Shown here: positions 34,317-46,158 of the stretch, one piece after another
Position numbering within the stretch: the stretch's first letter is position 1
Layout of the letters: each line of letters starts with the position of its first letter
Assembly: GCA_025716815.1 (NCBI GenBank)
Contig: JAIXMN010000029.1
Coordinates: forward strand, 248,001 to 312,000
Length of the DNA: 64,000 bases
DNA from: Dichotomocladium elegans
Taxonomy: Eukaryota > Mucoromycota > Mucoromycetes > Mucorales > Lichtheimiaceae
Direction: 5' to 3'
Translations under genes and position numbers: made by a program
The notes under the pieces: model-generated
Database searches by the model: none
Told to the model about the DNA's origin: nothing
Seen by the model: the letters and a program-made list of their open reading frames with translations, nothing else

Positions 34317-36008
34317 ATGTTCCAAAGGGCAGCACAAACCCAATTTCAGAAACGAGCACTCAATGTTGATACACTAGCACGAAGCAGCTACCATTGTGCT
34401 CGTTCGAGATCTGCGGTTCGAGTGATTCCACGGCCTTCCTCAGCCTCGACCTTGTGCTTGCCCTCCATGGCTAAGCGATTTCAATCTTCTGTAGCCACTG
34501 CTTCTGCTACTCCAGATATGGCTGCTACGGTCTCACCTCATTCTATTCCTGCTGCTACGAAAGAATCGCATAAGCTGGGTAAGCAAAATATCCCATCTGC
34601 CTATTTTGCTGGTGCTGACTCCTGAGTGGCCATGACCGCCCATATTTCACAGTGGCCCCTTTGAGTCGATATGATGCTATCACATCGGCTGGGAGCTCTA
34701 TTAAAGCGGACCAGCACCAACGAGCGATTGTGCAGCAACTCGATGAGCTCTGGCATGAACTCCAGAGCTATACCCCGCCAGAGCTCCTGCCCTCCTCGGT
34801 GACGAATCCTGTTTCGGAAAAGCACATCTACGATGATCTCGAAGAATACGACACTGTTTTCACCTCGGTAAGATGAACATTGAGGATTCTGGGATCATGC
34901 TGATCTCGATAGTACGTAGATTTCTCGATGGTTTAAGAGTAAGAAGCCTGCTGCTGCTCCGGTCCGGATGAAACGACCTACCAATGCGCCAAAGTCGATT
35001 TATGTTTACGGTGATGTTGGTACGGGCAAAACGATGGTGATGGATCTGTTCTACGAAATGTTACCGATACAGCGCAAACGTCGTGTGCATTTTCATGCCT
35101 TTATGCTTGATGTCCATGCGCGGATCCATCAGATTAAGACAGCGCAGCCCCATCTACCGAATCCCCTTGGTCCGATTGCAGACGATTTAGTCAGGGATGC
35201 ATATGTGCTGTGTTTTGATGAGTTTCAGGTCACCGACATTGCCGATGCCATGATCCTACGCAAGCTGTTTGATGAGCTGTTTGACCGTGGCGTTGTTCTG
35301 GTAACCACATCAAATCGGCACCCCACAGAGCTATACCAAAACGGCATTCAGCGTCAGTCGTTCTTACCCTGCATTGATCTCTTGATGGAACAATGCCATG
35401 TCCTGTGTCTCGACTCAGGGACTGATTACCGTAAGCTCGAGCGCGAAATGTCCCAGGTCTATTTCCACCCATTGAACAGCGAGACAACCCAAAAGATCGA
35501 CAGTATTACCCGGCGCTTGACCCATGGCAAAACAATGAGCCCCATGACGATCAACTTTTTGGAGCGATCTCTGGTGATTCCCAAGCAGGCGGACGGCGTT
35601 GCGAAAATGAGCTTTGCTGAACTGTGCGATAAACCGCTCAGTGCTGCGGATTACCTACAGATTGTCCAGCGGTTTCACACGCTCGTGCTCACGGATATCC
35701 CCCGTATGAACATGAAGCATCGTTCCATGGCGAGACGGTTCATTACACTCATTGATGCACTGTATGAATCACACTGCACACTGATTGTCAGTGCTGAGAG
35801 CAATTTCCTCAACATCTTCAATGCGAACGAGGGCGATCAAGGACTCGACGACAGTATGCGGTTAATGATGGATGATCTTAAGCTCACAGACGTGGAATCG
35901 CCGTTGTTTACAGGTCAGGAGGAAGCGTTTGCATTCCAGCGTGCGCTTTCTCGACTGGTCCAAATGCAGACCAAGGATTGGATTCAGAGCAATTCGCGCT
36001 TACAATAA
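34317..36008 (+). CDS. AFG1: AFG1-like mitochondrial ATPase (AFG1L/LACE1)
   Basis: Three exons, 34317-34578, 34653-34867 and 34920-36008, give 521 aa. The first ~85 residues are Arg/Ser/Ala-rich without acids, a mitochondrial presequence. The AFG1 core follows: '[11 protein letters not shown]', Walker A 'GDVGTGKT' near residue 190, Walker B '[18 protein letters not shown]', sensor segment '[20 protein letters not shown]', and the C-terminal '[12 protein letters not shown]' with 'LIVSAE'. This AAA-related ATPase aids quality control of inner-membrane proteins such as cytochrome oxidase subunits. Length and motif order fit the family. The gene starts only ~95 bases from the Harbinger right end, so the transposon sits in its promoter. 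Confidence 0.94.
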
Positions 36009-36852
36009 AAAAGAAAACGAAAGGGGATAATAGAATACATACTGATACAAGGATGGAAATAGAAAAGGCATCTTGGTTTATTTACATGCTACTTATCTTC
36101 TGTCTCCTTGGTCTTTTTTTTTTTTGGGAGGGAGTGTACTGGGATGGCTCCATTGCTGTGATCATTATCCCTTTGCGGCGATGGGGCTGAGAAGTATTGT
36201 TCTTGCCCACAGACAATTTGGATGATACGGAAGATACGGTGATGTCATTCACTCTCCCCGTACGACCTTATGTATATAAAGACACTGTGTGTGAAAAGTG
36301 AACATCTTTTAAAATGCGCCGATGCGAGGTCGCTATCCGAATAGTTCTTTTAATATCACCCTTAACAGGGCGATTCATAACATTCATGATGCCTGAAGAA
36401 GCCTGTACAGTGGAATCGTTTCCTGGATTAAAACAATCTGTTGTGAGTACAAGCGTCACACAAGTGTCCTTCATGGATGAAGCATAGGGCATGCGAGCTG
36501 GTGCTCCCCTCCCCCCGGGGAAAAAATGGACACAAGCGATCGGCACGCTTGACAAAAATTGTAATGTATCAAAGCAAAGCAGCTATTTGAAGTAAAGAGC
36601 GTGCAGCCACATCGACCATGTCTATTTAGCAATAGCATGAAAAAAAAATTACATGTTGGACAGGACACGTGCACGTTCGACAAATACATGGCTCGTTCAT
36701 TCCTATCCTATTCTTCTCACTCTCTCTTTCTCTCCCCATTCCTTTCCTTTTTCTCATTCTCTTTTATTCGGAAGACGGACACCCTCGGGTCCTCAGCAAT
36801 ATCCGTCATCACCCATCCATCCCGCGCGCTTTCCAGTCTAGGACATTCTTAC
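36009..36852. other. Intergenic region between AFG1 and the acidic hypothetical gene
   Basis: About 840 bases. A CT-rich tract (36700-36770) just upstream of 36853 looks like a promoter/leader. Open frames here lack protein character. Confidence 0.4.
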
Positions 36853-37717
36853 ATGTCGGCCTCTGTTGTCGACCAGGAAGGGGCGTTGCATGCTCCTTCT
36901 ATAATAATAACAGCAGCACACTCGTCTGCATCACCAGCACCAGCCCCGCCAGCTATCCCAACAACAACCACAAAGGTGTCGTCTGATCTTCAGCGACAAT
37001 GGCTCCCCATGTCCATTGACGATGAAGACGACAAAGACGATGCCTTTTCGCGGTACCTCATTCGTAAATTTGACAAGAAACGATCCAGACTCCACGAAGA
37101 ACTAGCTGAGCTGGGTGCAAGTATCATACACATAATAAATGCTATCTTTCTTTCCCCTCTCCCAGCAAACCAGTTGATCTTATTCTTTCTAACCGCGCGT
37201 TTTTTTTTGGGGGGGGTCTTTCTTTTGGTAAAAGTAGTACAGACATAGTATTTGTTTTCAACCATGTAACAGCATCAGCAGCAGCAGCAGTAGTAGTAGT
37301 AGCAACAGTAGTCGCCACGACAGCGAACATGAACCGTCGATCATACCGCCACCCGACCTCCAACCTCCGTCCCCACGTCTATCGCCAAGTTACAATCAGG
37401 AATTGCCGAGGCGCTCCGCGTCAAGTCGACGGCGGCGGGAGTGCGCAAAAAAATTGCTACGCCGGCCCTCGGCCTATTTGCGTGCTCGGTTCAGCAAGGC
37501 GTTTTACGAAGAACAGCAACAGCAGCAGCATGAACTTCCAACACAGCCCCCGCCTCCGCCCATCATCACACAGTATCCTCCCAAACCGCTCAGGTATTCT
37601 CCTGTCGAGCCCCCAGCGCAAGACAACGATGACGACGACGAAGAAGGAGATTCTGATAACCATACCCCTTTTCTTCATCACAAGAGATGGTTCCATATTA
37701 GAAGAGGCCGTTCCTGA
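36853..37717 (+). CDS. Low-complexity hypothetical protein, spliced
   Basis: The first exon from the ATG at 36853 encodes an Ala/Pro/Thr-rich stretch, then 'DDEDDKDDAFSRYLIRKFDK' and a short helical 'RLHEELAEL'. A second protein-like frame from about 37271 to the stop at 37717 has a serine run (AGC/AGT repeat), 'HDSEHEPSIIPPPDLQPPSP', a basic 'KKLLRRPSAYLRARFSKAF' segment, poly-Gln, poly-Pro and an acidic run. Donor candidates near 37114 do not match the phase of the acceptor near 37272, so an unseen small exon or another donor is needed. No known domain; a disordered regulatory protein is the best description. Confidence 0.55.
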
Positions 37718-37791
37718 TTTTTACCCAACCTTATCCTAGTTATTAATGATACCTACATACTCTATTATTCTACCCTATATATTCCCACACA

Positions 37792-38828
37792 TTAAGGAAT
37801 CTCCTCGTAAGGAGAAAGATGTTCCCTGGCCTGTTCTTTTGTTCCTCTCGGCAGCCACACGTAATAAATAAATGCTTGAGACACGATCAACATGTCGACC
37901 GAGAGCTGAACGGCCCCGCAGAGGCTGAACTGCAACGGTGCGGACGTGGAAACGAAATAAAAGAGCTTAAATCCGTCTCCAAAAGCCTAGCGAATCTAAT
38001 CAACAAAAAGAAAACTATTTTTCTAGGTTCAGATTACCGTACCCAGGATGCCATGATTAAAGGGCTGAACCCCGCAGCAGAGCGCGCCTGATAGATAGAC
38101 AAACATTGAGGTACTGGCAAGGTGCTCTCGAGGCCGAGGCTTAGAATGCCTAGGGCTTCGACAAACCAGACACGATGACCAAGGTATTTGTATGCAACAG
38201 CGACGAGCGTTGTGAAGCCAAGGAGGCGATTCGCATAGTCTCCAAAGTTTGCCCATTGCCAGAAGCGACCGTGTTTCTCCTTTTCGGATAGGTCCGGTCT
38301 ATATCTGAGAACGGTATCCAACAGAACCAACTGAATTGTAATCATGACGGCCGACTGAATCAACAGCACCGTGTCAAACCGTTTTCCAAACCTGAAACCA
38401 ACGCCCCCCCCACGATATTCAGTCTCCTTTGAATCGTCGGTCCCCTTCGCCTCTTCGTTCAAAGAAAAGAAAGGATATTATCTACCAGAAAAAGATACGG
38501 AGGATGCTTTGATCGTATTGTTCCGTGAGTTGCTATTTTTGTCCATACAAACAAACAAAACGCACCTTGAAAATAAGAGGATCGCGCACGTGATAGCGTT
38601 GAAGCCCTCGCTCGTCTGTTGCTGGCGAATAAGGCGATACTGTGGTGGCAAAAACGTATACACAACAACAACAAAAAATAGGCGCGCACAAGTTGTTAGC
38701 CTATCTGTGTGTGCGTGTTCGGATGATGCCATAGCATGTAGCTATTATTTCTTTTTTTTTCCGACCTGATCTAAATAGCCAAGTGCAGGCGCGACGGCCA
38801 TCAACGCGGACATGACAAGGCCAGACAT
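37792..38828 (-). CDS. ANY1: PQ-loop membrane protein (PQLC1/SLC66A2, yeast Any1/Cfs1-like)
   Basis: Five exons, 38828-38766, 38639-38566, 38506-38486, 38391-38043 and 37986-37792, give 233 aa, all in phase. The two PQ-loop motifs are near 'ALGYLDQYRLIRQQQTSEGF' (first, with a Pro upstream) and 'STLPVPQCLSIYQARSAAGF' (second). Between them is 'ILRIFFWFGKRFDTVLLIQS', as in animal PQLC1. The last exon has 'FGDGFKLFYF' and 'APLQFSLCGAVQL'. About seven membrane helices are expected. The yeast relative Any1 acts in endosomes/Golgi as a scramblase-like modulator of phospholipid asymmetry. The third exon is only 21 nt; skipping it loses the conserved LRIFFW. Start is the ATG at 38828, though the frame is open upstream. 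Confidence 0.9.
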
Positions 38829-40400
38829 GGAGGTTAAAAAAAAAGTAGAAAAGAAAGATAGAGTAAATAAAGGGGGATGTTTCGTTCCTACGACGATGTT
38901 TTGGAAGTGTGAGAAGGGGGTGGAGTGCGCGAAGAAGAAGAGGGGTCCTAGCAGTAGTCGTAGTGCCAAAAGTGAAATATGCTCTGACCACAATGCGGGG
39001 AGTTGCATAGAATACAATCGTGGGCTCTTTGTTTCCAGGCACACAGAATGTCCCTCTATACCCCCCACCATTATTTAGCCACGTTGATCTTCCCAATCTC
39101 CCTGTTCCATGAACAGGGAGGGCGCCTCTCTCCTCTTTATTTGCTTTACATACTTTATCCATTGCAACATCTATAGTACACAGGTTTCAGTGTCTGCCAG
39201 CCCTGTTCGATCTGTGGCGTACACGATTCAAAATAGAATGTTTTAGTATATCAATCCTTCGCTATGTCGACGAAGGCGATAAGCCCTCCTGTCGATATAG
39301 AAACGAAATCATAAGAAGTACACTAGGGTCTCTGCATTTCGGAGGAGAAATGGTAAGTGTCCCTCCCCCACCAAAAATAATATTGAGTTAATCCAATGTT
39401 TCGCTCTTTTGCGTCTCGACATGTCCGTAAACCCCAATGTGTGATATATTACAGAAAAAACAGTCCATGGAGCTTCAGGCCATCTTGAAGAAAACAGTCA
39501 TTTTCATGTTTCAGCAAAAGTTTTCAGCTATGTAGCCCTGAAGAGTTTCAAACCTGGTTCGAAATTCGGACGTACGTAAAGATGGCAAGCTCACACTTGG
39601 CGCCGCAACGTAATGGCCATCATCCCTACCCTTGCTATTTTACTTTGTCCTGTATACATAGGTACATAGTTCCCGGATTGGACCCTCAAGACGTGCTGAT
39701 TTTTATGTCAGTCTACATAGGCTGGGCCAATGATTTAATGCAAACCTAGCACTCTTATCATCTTCGTTGCAAATACAAAGACGACTTTGGGCGTTCTATG
39801 TACTATTCTCAACTGTCAAGCTCAGTACCCCCGATGCTTATCGCTCTGCTGAGTGAGCACCTATACATACAGGACCCTAACGGCTCTGATGCATTGGGAC
39901 ACATTACACAGTACGCTTATGCCATTCTCGGACATCAGCTCGATGAATCGGATCTTACATAACCAAAGTATATATAGGATCGAGCTTTTTTTTTGCTGCT
40001 CTCATCTGAAATTCTATGTCTTTGACCCCAACGGTCATTTTTAACAGTGGTTGTAGTCCTGCTTATCTTCATAGAACTGAAAATATGGTCTTCTCATCCC
40101 AGCATACAAAAACATGTAAAAAAAAAAAAAAGAAACGGTGCGTAGCGATTAGAAGGGAGAGGATAGCTGTTTGCAAAAAAGCATTGACAATGACCGCCCA
40201 GACACCTTGCGCCCCCCTGATCACTTCTCCATCTGATGTCGCAGCAAGAGGCAAGCTCATAACTGGTTCTATTTCTGAAACTGACGCGAGACGCCTGAAC
40301 GTGATGTGTGCACAGCTGATTGCTTACGATCATCATTGGCGTATATAAATATTTGCACTTGAAAAAACGCAGAGGTTGGGGGGAGGGGAAGAGTAGATGT
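38829..40400. other. Intergenic region of about 1.6 kb
   Basis: The first 330 bases are purine-rich on + and should hold the PQ-loop gene's promoter (minus strand). The rest shows short, unconvincing frames and A/T homopolymers (for example 40117-40129). No RNA gene recognised. Confidence 0.4.
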
Positions 40401-41084
40401 TCAAATGCCAGATTCGGTGGCTCTTGCGTGTTCATGCTGTGCGCCTAGCAAGACAACCACACGGTACTTCATCCATGTTGCAAGGCTCTTTTGCTCTTTC
40501 CGCACACACAACAACAACCCCTCCCCGGGAAGGTACAAGGCTTGGATCACGTGGCTCTTTCGAAGAAGCATAAGCGTGCCGGGGCGAGGAGAAAACCCAT
40601 CAGCTATAGTATTTTCGGATAGCTGCCATTCTGTTTCAGCTTTTTTTTTTGATTGGGTCCTTTTGATTCCTGGTTTCTGTAGACGAGAGAACCAGGCCAG
40701 GCCCTTGGAATGCAATGATTCCCTACATCCTTGCAAGACTATATACCCCCAGCACAGGATATATTCAGAAATATGAACCATATATACAGATGTCCAGATG
40801 AAGCGTTTCCTTGATTTTACCAGGTCAAGAACCGTTGTACCTAAAAGACTACATATTCCAAAGTCTGGGATGACAGCTGCCTCCTCCTGTATGCGATATA
40901 CTACTTTATTATAGAAATGGTATGACTCAAACGTGTGGTTTTTTTTTGTTTTCAGACGCAATACCTTGGGGTGAGGAGAATCGTGGATTGGTACATACAT
41001 CTTGCATAGAGGCTGATTATTCCAACATGTGATCGACTGTCTTCCCAACAATCGAAAGCGCCGAGAATCCCTGGCACAAGCCAT
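40401..41084 (-). CDS. Orphan open reading frame of 227 codons
   Basis: An uninterrupted minus-strand frame with an ATG at 41084 and a stop at 40401. It is rich in basic and aromatic residues ('KVLRLKTKKNHTFESYHFYN', 'FIWTSVYMVHISEYILCWGY') and has no domain I recognise, no signal peptide and no clear low complexity. The plus strand also has a 123-codon frame over the same bases, so coding is unproven. It could be a transposon relic or chance. Confidence 0.3.
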   Translation of the reverse strand: MACARDSRRFRLLGRQSITCWNNQPLCKMYVPIHDSPHPKVLRLKTKKNHTFESYHFYNKVVYRIQEEAAVIPDFGICSLLGTTVLDLVKSRKRFIWTSVYMVHISEYILCWGYIVLQGCRESLHSKGLAWFSRLQKPGIKRTQSKKKAETEWQLSENTIADGFSPRPGTLMLLRKSHVIQALYLPGEGLLLCVRKEQKSLATWMKYRVVVLLGAQHEHARATESGI

Positions 41085-41700
41085 TTGGGAACCCGTTGTA
41101 TAGGGCCAATACCTTCAATCCGAGAACGACCGACACATGGCTGTCGTAATAGTTATGTAGAAGCGCGTTGGAACAGACTGCCTATTCTCTCGGTCTAGTG
41201 CAAGACGCTGGTAAACAGCATTATTCAAGACAAGGTTTAGATTGACAGACAGCGAATGAATGCAGGTGCACTATATTGTCGGAATTAATCAGCAGGGAGT
41301 TGGGATTAACGAGCGGAGGTGAACATGTATGGATTCGATTTCTCGTTTGGCGTGGGGGAGGAGGAGGAGGATCTATTTACATTCTACTCTTGTATTTCGG
41401 CGATTTTCCTAGAGTCACCGAATCGGAGAGTTTGGATATTCATTAGTCTTGAGAGCAAACGAAGACAATAGATGTTCCTTATTAAGCATCAATGTTGTTG
41501 TCGGGGTCATAAGCGACTGACCGCAGAATGCCCCGGTATGTTCCTCAGCTGTATGACACACCCTCTCTTTTCTGCAAAGGGCAGGGTGCAAACGGAGTTT
41601 TACTCCGTGTCACCAATGATGTAAAGAAATGGTTCATTCAAGTTTGATCTTTACGCTTCGGGTAAGTTTTGCACTTTTTTGTTTCGCTTTTTTGGGCAAA

Positions 41701-43329
41701 ATGCATTGTCTCCAGACTTTCAGAACCACAGTGATGATGTTCACCATAGCCACTGCTGCTGTAGCTGCGGTAACAACAGCAGCACAACAAGAACAACAGC
41801 ATGCTTTCACACCACCAGCGCCGTTGTCATCCGCTGTCGATCTTCACGGAAAGTTTTTGCATATAACAGATATTCATGTGCGTCATCGTCCGTTGGGGGT
41901 TTCTTCTTCTTCTTCTTCTTCTTCGAAGCAAGTAACAGAAACGAAATATTAGTTGGATCCTATTTATAAGCCTGGCGGAACCATCGCATCGGGTTGCCAC
42001 ACGATCCCAAAGAAGCACCGAAAAAAAAAGCTGCGGAAGGGCAAATTGGGAGATTACTGGGGAACGCCCACAAGCGGATGTGATGCCCCTGCCCAATGGG
42101 TCGATCGAGCGCTGAGCTTAATCGGTGAAGCATGGAGTCACGATATCGATTTCATTGTCTGGACAGGCGATAATGCTCGGTAAGTGAAAATAGTGAAGAC
42201 GAGGGAACGTCCGAGCTCATGCGTTTCTCTGGCAGTCATGGGCTCGATGAGAAACACCCAAGGACGAGTGAGGAAATAGTTGAAATTAACAGGAAGGTGA
42301 CCGATATGATCAAGAAGCATTTTTGGAACGATGGTCCGAGCGGCCGCTTTCTTCCCATTGTGCCATGCATTGGTAAAAAAAAAAGAAAGAATGCTTGCAT
42401 ATCTGCATATATACAGACAGACGCTAACCACAACAGCATCCTAATTAGGGAACAATGACATCCACCCACACAACAAGATCGGCCCGAAATCGCCCTACTT
42501 TGAAATCTACGGCGATCTTTGGAAGGAGTTTATTCCAGCTGACCAGATGGACGTCTTCCTCTCGGGCGGCTATTTTGCGGTCAACGTGGCACCTCATATT
42601 CGGGTGCTATCCTTGAACACGCTCTTCTTTTTCAACTCAAACAGCTGGGTCAATGGCTGTGCGGATCCCACGTCGGCCGGGTCGGAGCACCTCGACTGGA
42701 TGCGGGGCGAGCTCGCGCGCGCGCGAACGGACGGCGCACGCGTCTACATCATTGGTCACGTGCCGCCATCCGAACGCACGTTTTACGATGACTGCCTCGG
42801 TCCGTATAGGGCTCTCTCGCTCGAGTACCAGGACGTGATCATGGCCCAACTTTACGGCCACGTGAACTATGATCATTTCATTGTCCTAGAAGAACCGGGG
42901 GGCCCAAAAGCTCTGAAAAGCCCCGAAAAATATCTAGACGAGCTGCGTGAGACTTATAAGCGTGTTGACAAGGAGGAGCACGCATATGTAGTGGTGCATG
43001 TGGCACCGCCCATCTTGCCGGTTTTTTACCCATCTTATCGCATCAATGAATTCGAAAAGGATCGAAGGGACATGTACGGAAGGTGGACACGCTATACACA
43101 GTATTATGCCAACCTGACGCATTACAATTGGGACGAGCACGGCAGGAAACGAAAGCCCGCGTTCCAGTTCGAGTACGCCACCGATACGACATACGGTCTC
43201 ATGGATCTTTCGACAGCGAGTTGGCTCGACCTTGCGCAGCGCATGACCGAAAAGAAATCAAAGAAGGCAAAGTCGTTGTGGGACACATATGTGAGGAACA
43301 CACTTGTTCAGACGGAGCTGGATAGCTGA
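41701..43329 (+). CDS. PPN1: Vacuolar endopolyphosphatase, PPN1 type (calcineurin-like phosphoesterase)
   Basis: Four exons, 41701-41877, 41953-42179, 42236-42372 and 42449-43329, give 473 aa. A hydrophobic anchor near the N terminus ('TTVMMFTIATAAVAAVTTAA') marks a type II vacuolar/secreted protein. Metal-site motifs of the phosphoesterase fold are in order: 'LHITDIH', 'IVWTGDNARH', 'GNNDIHPHN', 'YIIGHVPP' and 'QLYGHVNYDHF'. 'KPGGTIASGCH' and 'YWGTPTSGCDAP' are typical of Ppn1 proteins. Ppn1 cuts inorganic polyphosphate in the vacuole and is matured by proteolysis in yeast. This protein is shorter than yeast Ppn1 (674 aa). The start could also be the in-frame ATG at 41629. Introns 1 and 3 contain TTC and poly-A tracts. 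Confidence 0.92.
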
Positions 43330-44424
43330 ATATAGAGCTTTCCACTGTATCGAATACACCCGTTGTACTTTTATTTTCAATCAAGTTTGCGTCATGCGAT
43401 CATGGATATCACGCCAGCAGTAGATAATATCTGAGGTTCAATAGAGCCAATATATGCGTCCACTAAGCCGATGCATTATTAGCAGATCGAGCCTATTTGG
43501 TGTCACGCAGCAGGCTGCATTACTCTCTTCCCACCCGGCTCACCTACAGGGTTGCCTCCCCTCCATTCATCAAATGGATGAGTGACCCACGCATCTTACT
43601 TATCGCCTTTTAACTCTGCGATAACAGGGCCGGGAATTTCTTTAAGGGGATTGCGGGAATCATGACTTCTTGTGCCTTCTGCTAAGCGTTCTTATGGGTT
43701 TATTATTCAGGAAGAAATCATGGGCCCTGACTGTGACTTTCTTGGAATATAACAAAGCGCCTACAGTGTTTAAATCCCCTTCCCCTGCCAGCAGGCTGCC
43801 AGCGAAAAATTCTACCAGTAGCCTCTGCCTTGATCAAGCAACAAGTTGATCAGCATATGACTTGGATCAATATCACACATATGCTACTGATGAGTAAAGT
43901 CCTGTACCACCCCAAATACAGTACAATATTAGTACTACGCAATGAAGACCTTCCTGCGTTGGAACTCCCGCCTATCCTCATCAATGGAGGAAACCTTTGT
44001 ATGTGAGGTGTGAACATGGCGCCTGACAATGTTCCTATTAACAAAGGACGTAATGGGAATTCATTGTATCACAAAGAATACTGCTGACAATGATGTGTTC
44101 TGAGGTGTGCAGTGATTTTGATTCCTCTCTGATGTCGGGATAACGACGACATAGCCAGCAGTGGCTGGCAACAAGCAAACAAACATGATGACAATGCACA
44201 ATGCAAAATCATTTGCGATGTCGCGCAATTTCATAGGCTACTCCACTGCTGAACAGCCTGGAAAATCCAATAGTTGTACCATCCGCATTGCGTTGTACTA
44301 ACTCAACTGATCCTGTGAATTACCTAATTTGAGTCGCCGATTGTACGATGCAAGACATCATCTATTAGGTCCCAACCGTTGGTTCAGGTCTTTCCCGTTT
44401 CTTTACACTTTTCCCGATCTAAGA
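43330..44424. other. Intergenic region of about 1.1 kb
   Basis: No supported gene. A few short direct and inverted word repeats around GCAGGCTGC (43510, 43794) were noticed but form no clear element. The 64-codon minus frame at 43850-44044 is not supported. Confidence 0.4.
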
Positions 44425-46158
44425 ATGATCAACCAAGACATACCCCCGCCCCGTGAGCCGATTATCGTTGATACCGACCCTGTAATGGAAACATACATAA
44501 CCTGCGAAGATTTCCTCACCCGCATGATTTTGAGAAAAAGCTAACGTGATTCGGGGCCGACATCTTATGTGTAGGGTATAGATGATGCGCTTATGCTAAT
44601 GTACCTTTTTCTGAACCCGGAAGTACATGTGCGAGCAGTGACACTGACGCATGGCAATACTCAACTTGATCACGTTAAACGGAATGCCGAGACATGTCTT
44701 CATGTAATTCGGAAACATCGCGAGTCCCTCAAGCAGCACGTGCCCCGAGATGAGCTGCCTGTTCTAGCGCTGGGTAAGCCAGCAGTTTGAGATCGTTAAA
44801 ACCGAACACCATCCCCTTTGCCAACCCACCTTCTTTTTGCAATAATTCAAGGATCTGCCCAGCCGCTCAATGCAAAGAACCTATTTGCAACGCATTTCCA
44901 TGGCCCTGATGGCCTCGGCGACATTTATAACAAAGTGGGTACTGGGTACTGGCACAGAGAATGGATGATCCATCGCTTCATAGATTCTCATTCTCCTACT
45001 GTAGAGCCCCTATTGGGACAGCCTGCTAAACGAAGGTGCTGAGGCGTATCGACAGACGGAGCGAGATGCAGCCGATGAGATCCTTCATCAGTTGCTAGAG
45101 GCGCCTGCGCTGACGGTTTCCATCTTGGCAGTAGGGCCGCTGACGAACATTGCAATTGCGTACCAGCGCGATCCTGTTACGTTCAGTCGGGCGAAACGCG
45201 TGGTGATTATGGGAGGGTAATGCAAATAATGGAAGAGTGAAAGAGGAAGGGCGCCGGAATTGAGAGCAACCTCTGTCCATAGAGCGATCGATACACCCGG
45301 CAATGTCACGCCCATGGCTGAGTTTAATTTCCGAGCGGACCCCGACGCGGCTGATATCGTGCTGAGCACCTCGAAGGGGTTCAAGCACAGCTCTGAGGGT
45401 CTTGCGGCCCGGCATGAATTAATTAAGCAGAAGAAGCAGGCTCCTATGCATGTCGTCGTATTACCGCTTACAAGTAAGGATTTAGGGGTCTCCGCAGAGG
45501 AGAGAGAAAGGGAGAGAGGGAGAGGGAGAAGGGGTAGGATTATTCGATAGCAGCTGAAGTGTAAAAGATGAAGATACGTGAGAGGATATTTCATGCTTAT
45601 GGTTCTGCTACGTTTCTCCATGTGTGAAGAGGATGGCGCGATTACAGAGAAGGATTACCACGACTGGATCATTCCTGTCAAAACACCCGTGGGCGAGTTC
45701 TGCAATGCATTCCTGGTGTGGACATTTGAAGTGTGTTACAAACTCTACAATATCACCACGCTGCATCCGTAACGTATCATATGATGGCTCAATTCTTATT
45801 CAATGATCTCAGGATCGTACATTACTGATATAATCTACCTCCCTTGTTCTACAGATACGATGCCTATGCGGGCCTGCTTTTGACGGACATGATGGGCGAT
45901 AAGGGCGATGGACAGAACCCGTTGAACCCTGATTTTGCGCTGAATTGGGAAACAAGATATCTGGATCTGCGAGTGGAAACAACAGGAACATACACACTTG
46001 GCATGTCTTGTTACGATAACCGTGGCTTTCAGCTGGAAGGAGAACTATCGGCATGGGGCGGTGACCAACCAAACAACGTCCAAGTTATTGTACGCGGGAA
46101 TGGACGCCGATTCGCTCGGCTTTTTCTCAACACGGTGTTCTCTGCGTCTGTGCTCTAA
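44425..46158 (+). CDS. Inosine-uridine-type nucleoside hydrolase
   Basis: Seven exons: 44425-44481, 44575-44773, 44852-44934, 45005-45216, 45283-45473, 45630-45768 and 45855-46158, giving about 394 aa. The calcium-binding signature 'IIVDTDPGIDDALML' spans the first junction, confirming it. Further family blocks are 'VRAVTLTHGNTQLDHVKRNA', 'HFHGPDGLGDIY', 'LTVSILAVGPLTNIAIAY' and 'VVIMGGAIDTPGNVTPMAEF' followed by 'NFRADPDAADIVL', which line the ribose pocket. The enzyme splits nucleosides into base and ribose for purine/pyrimidine salvage. The exon 3/4 join is ambiguous: donors at 44935 and 44946 with matching acceptors both keep frame and differ by three to four residues. The C-terminal ~80 residues are divergent. 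Confidence 0.9.

Noticed and set aside
36601..36852. N-terminal extension of the acidic hypothetical gene
   Set aside because: The extension translates a CT-rich leader; the ATG at 36853 begins the first protein-like sequence.
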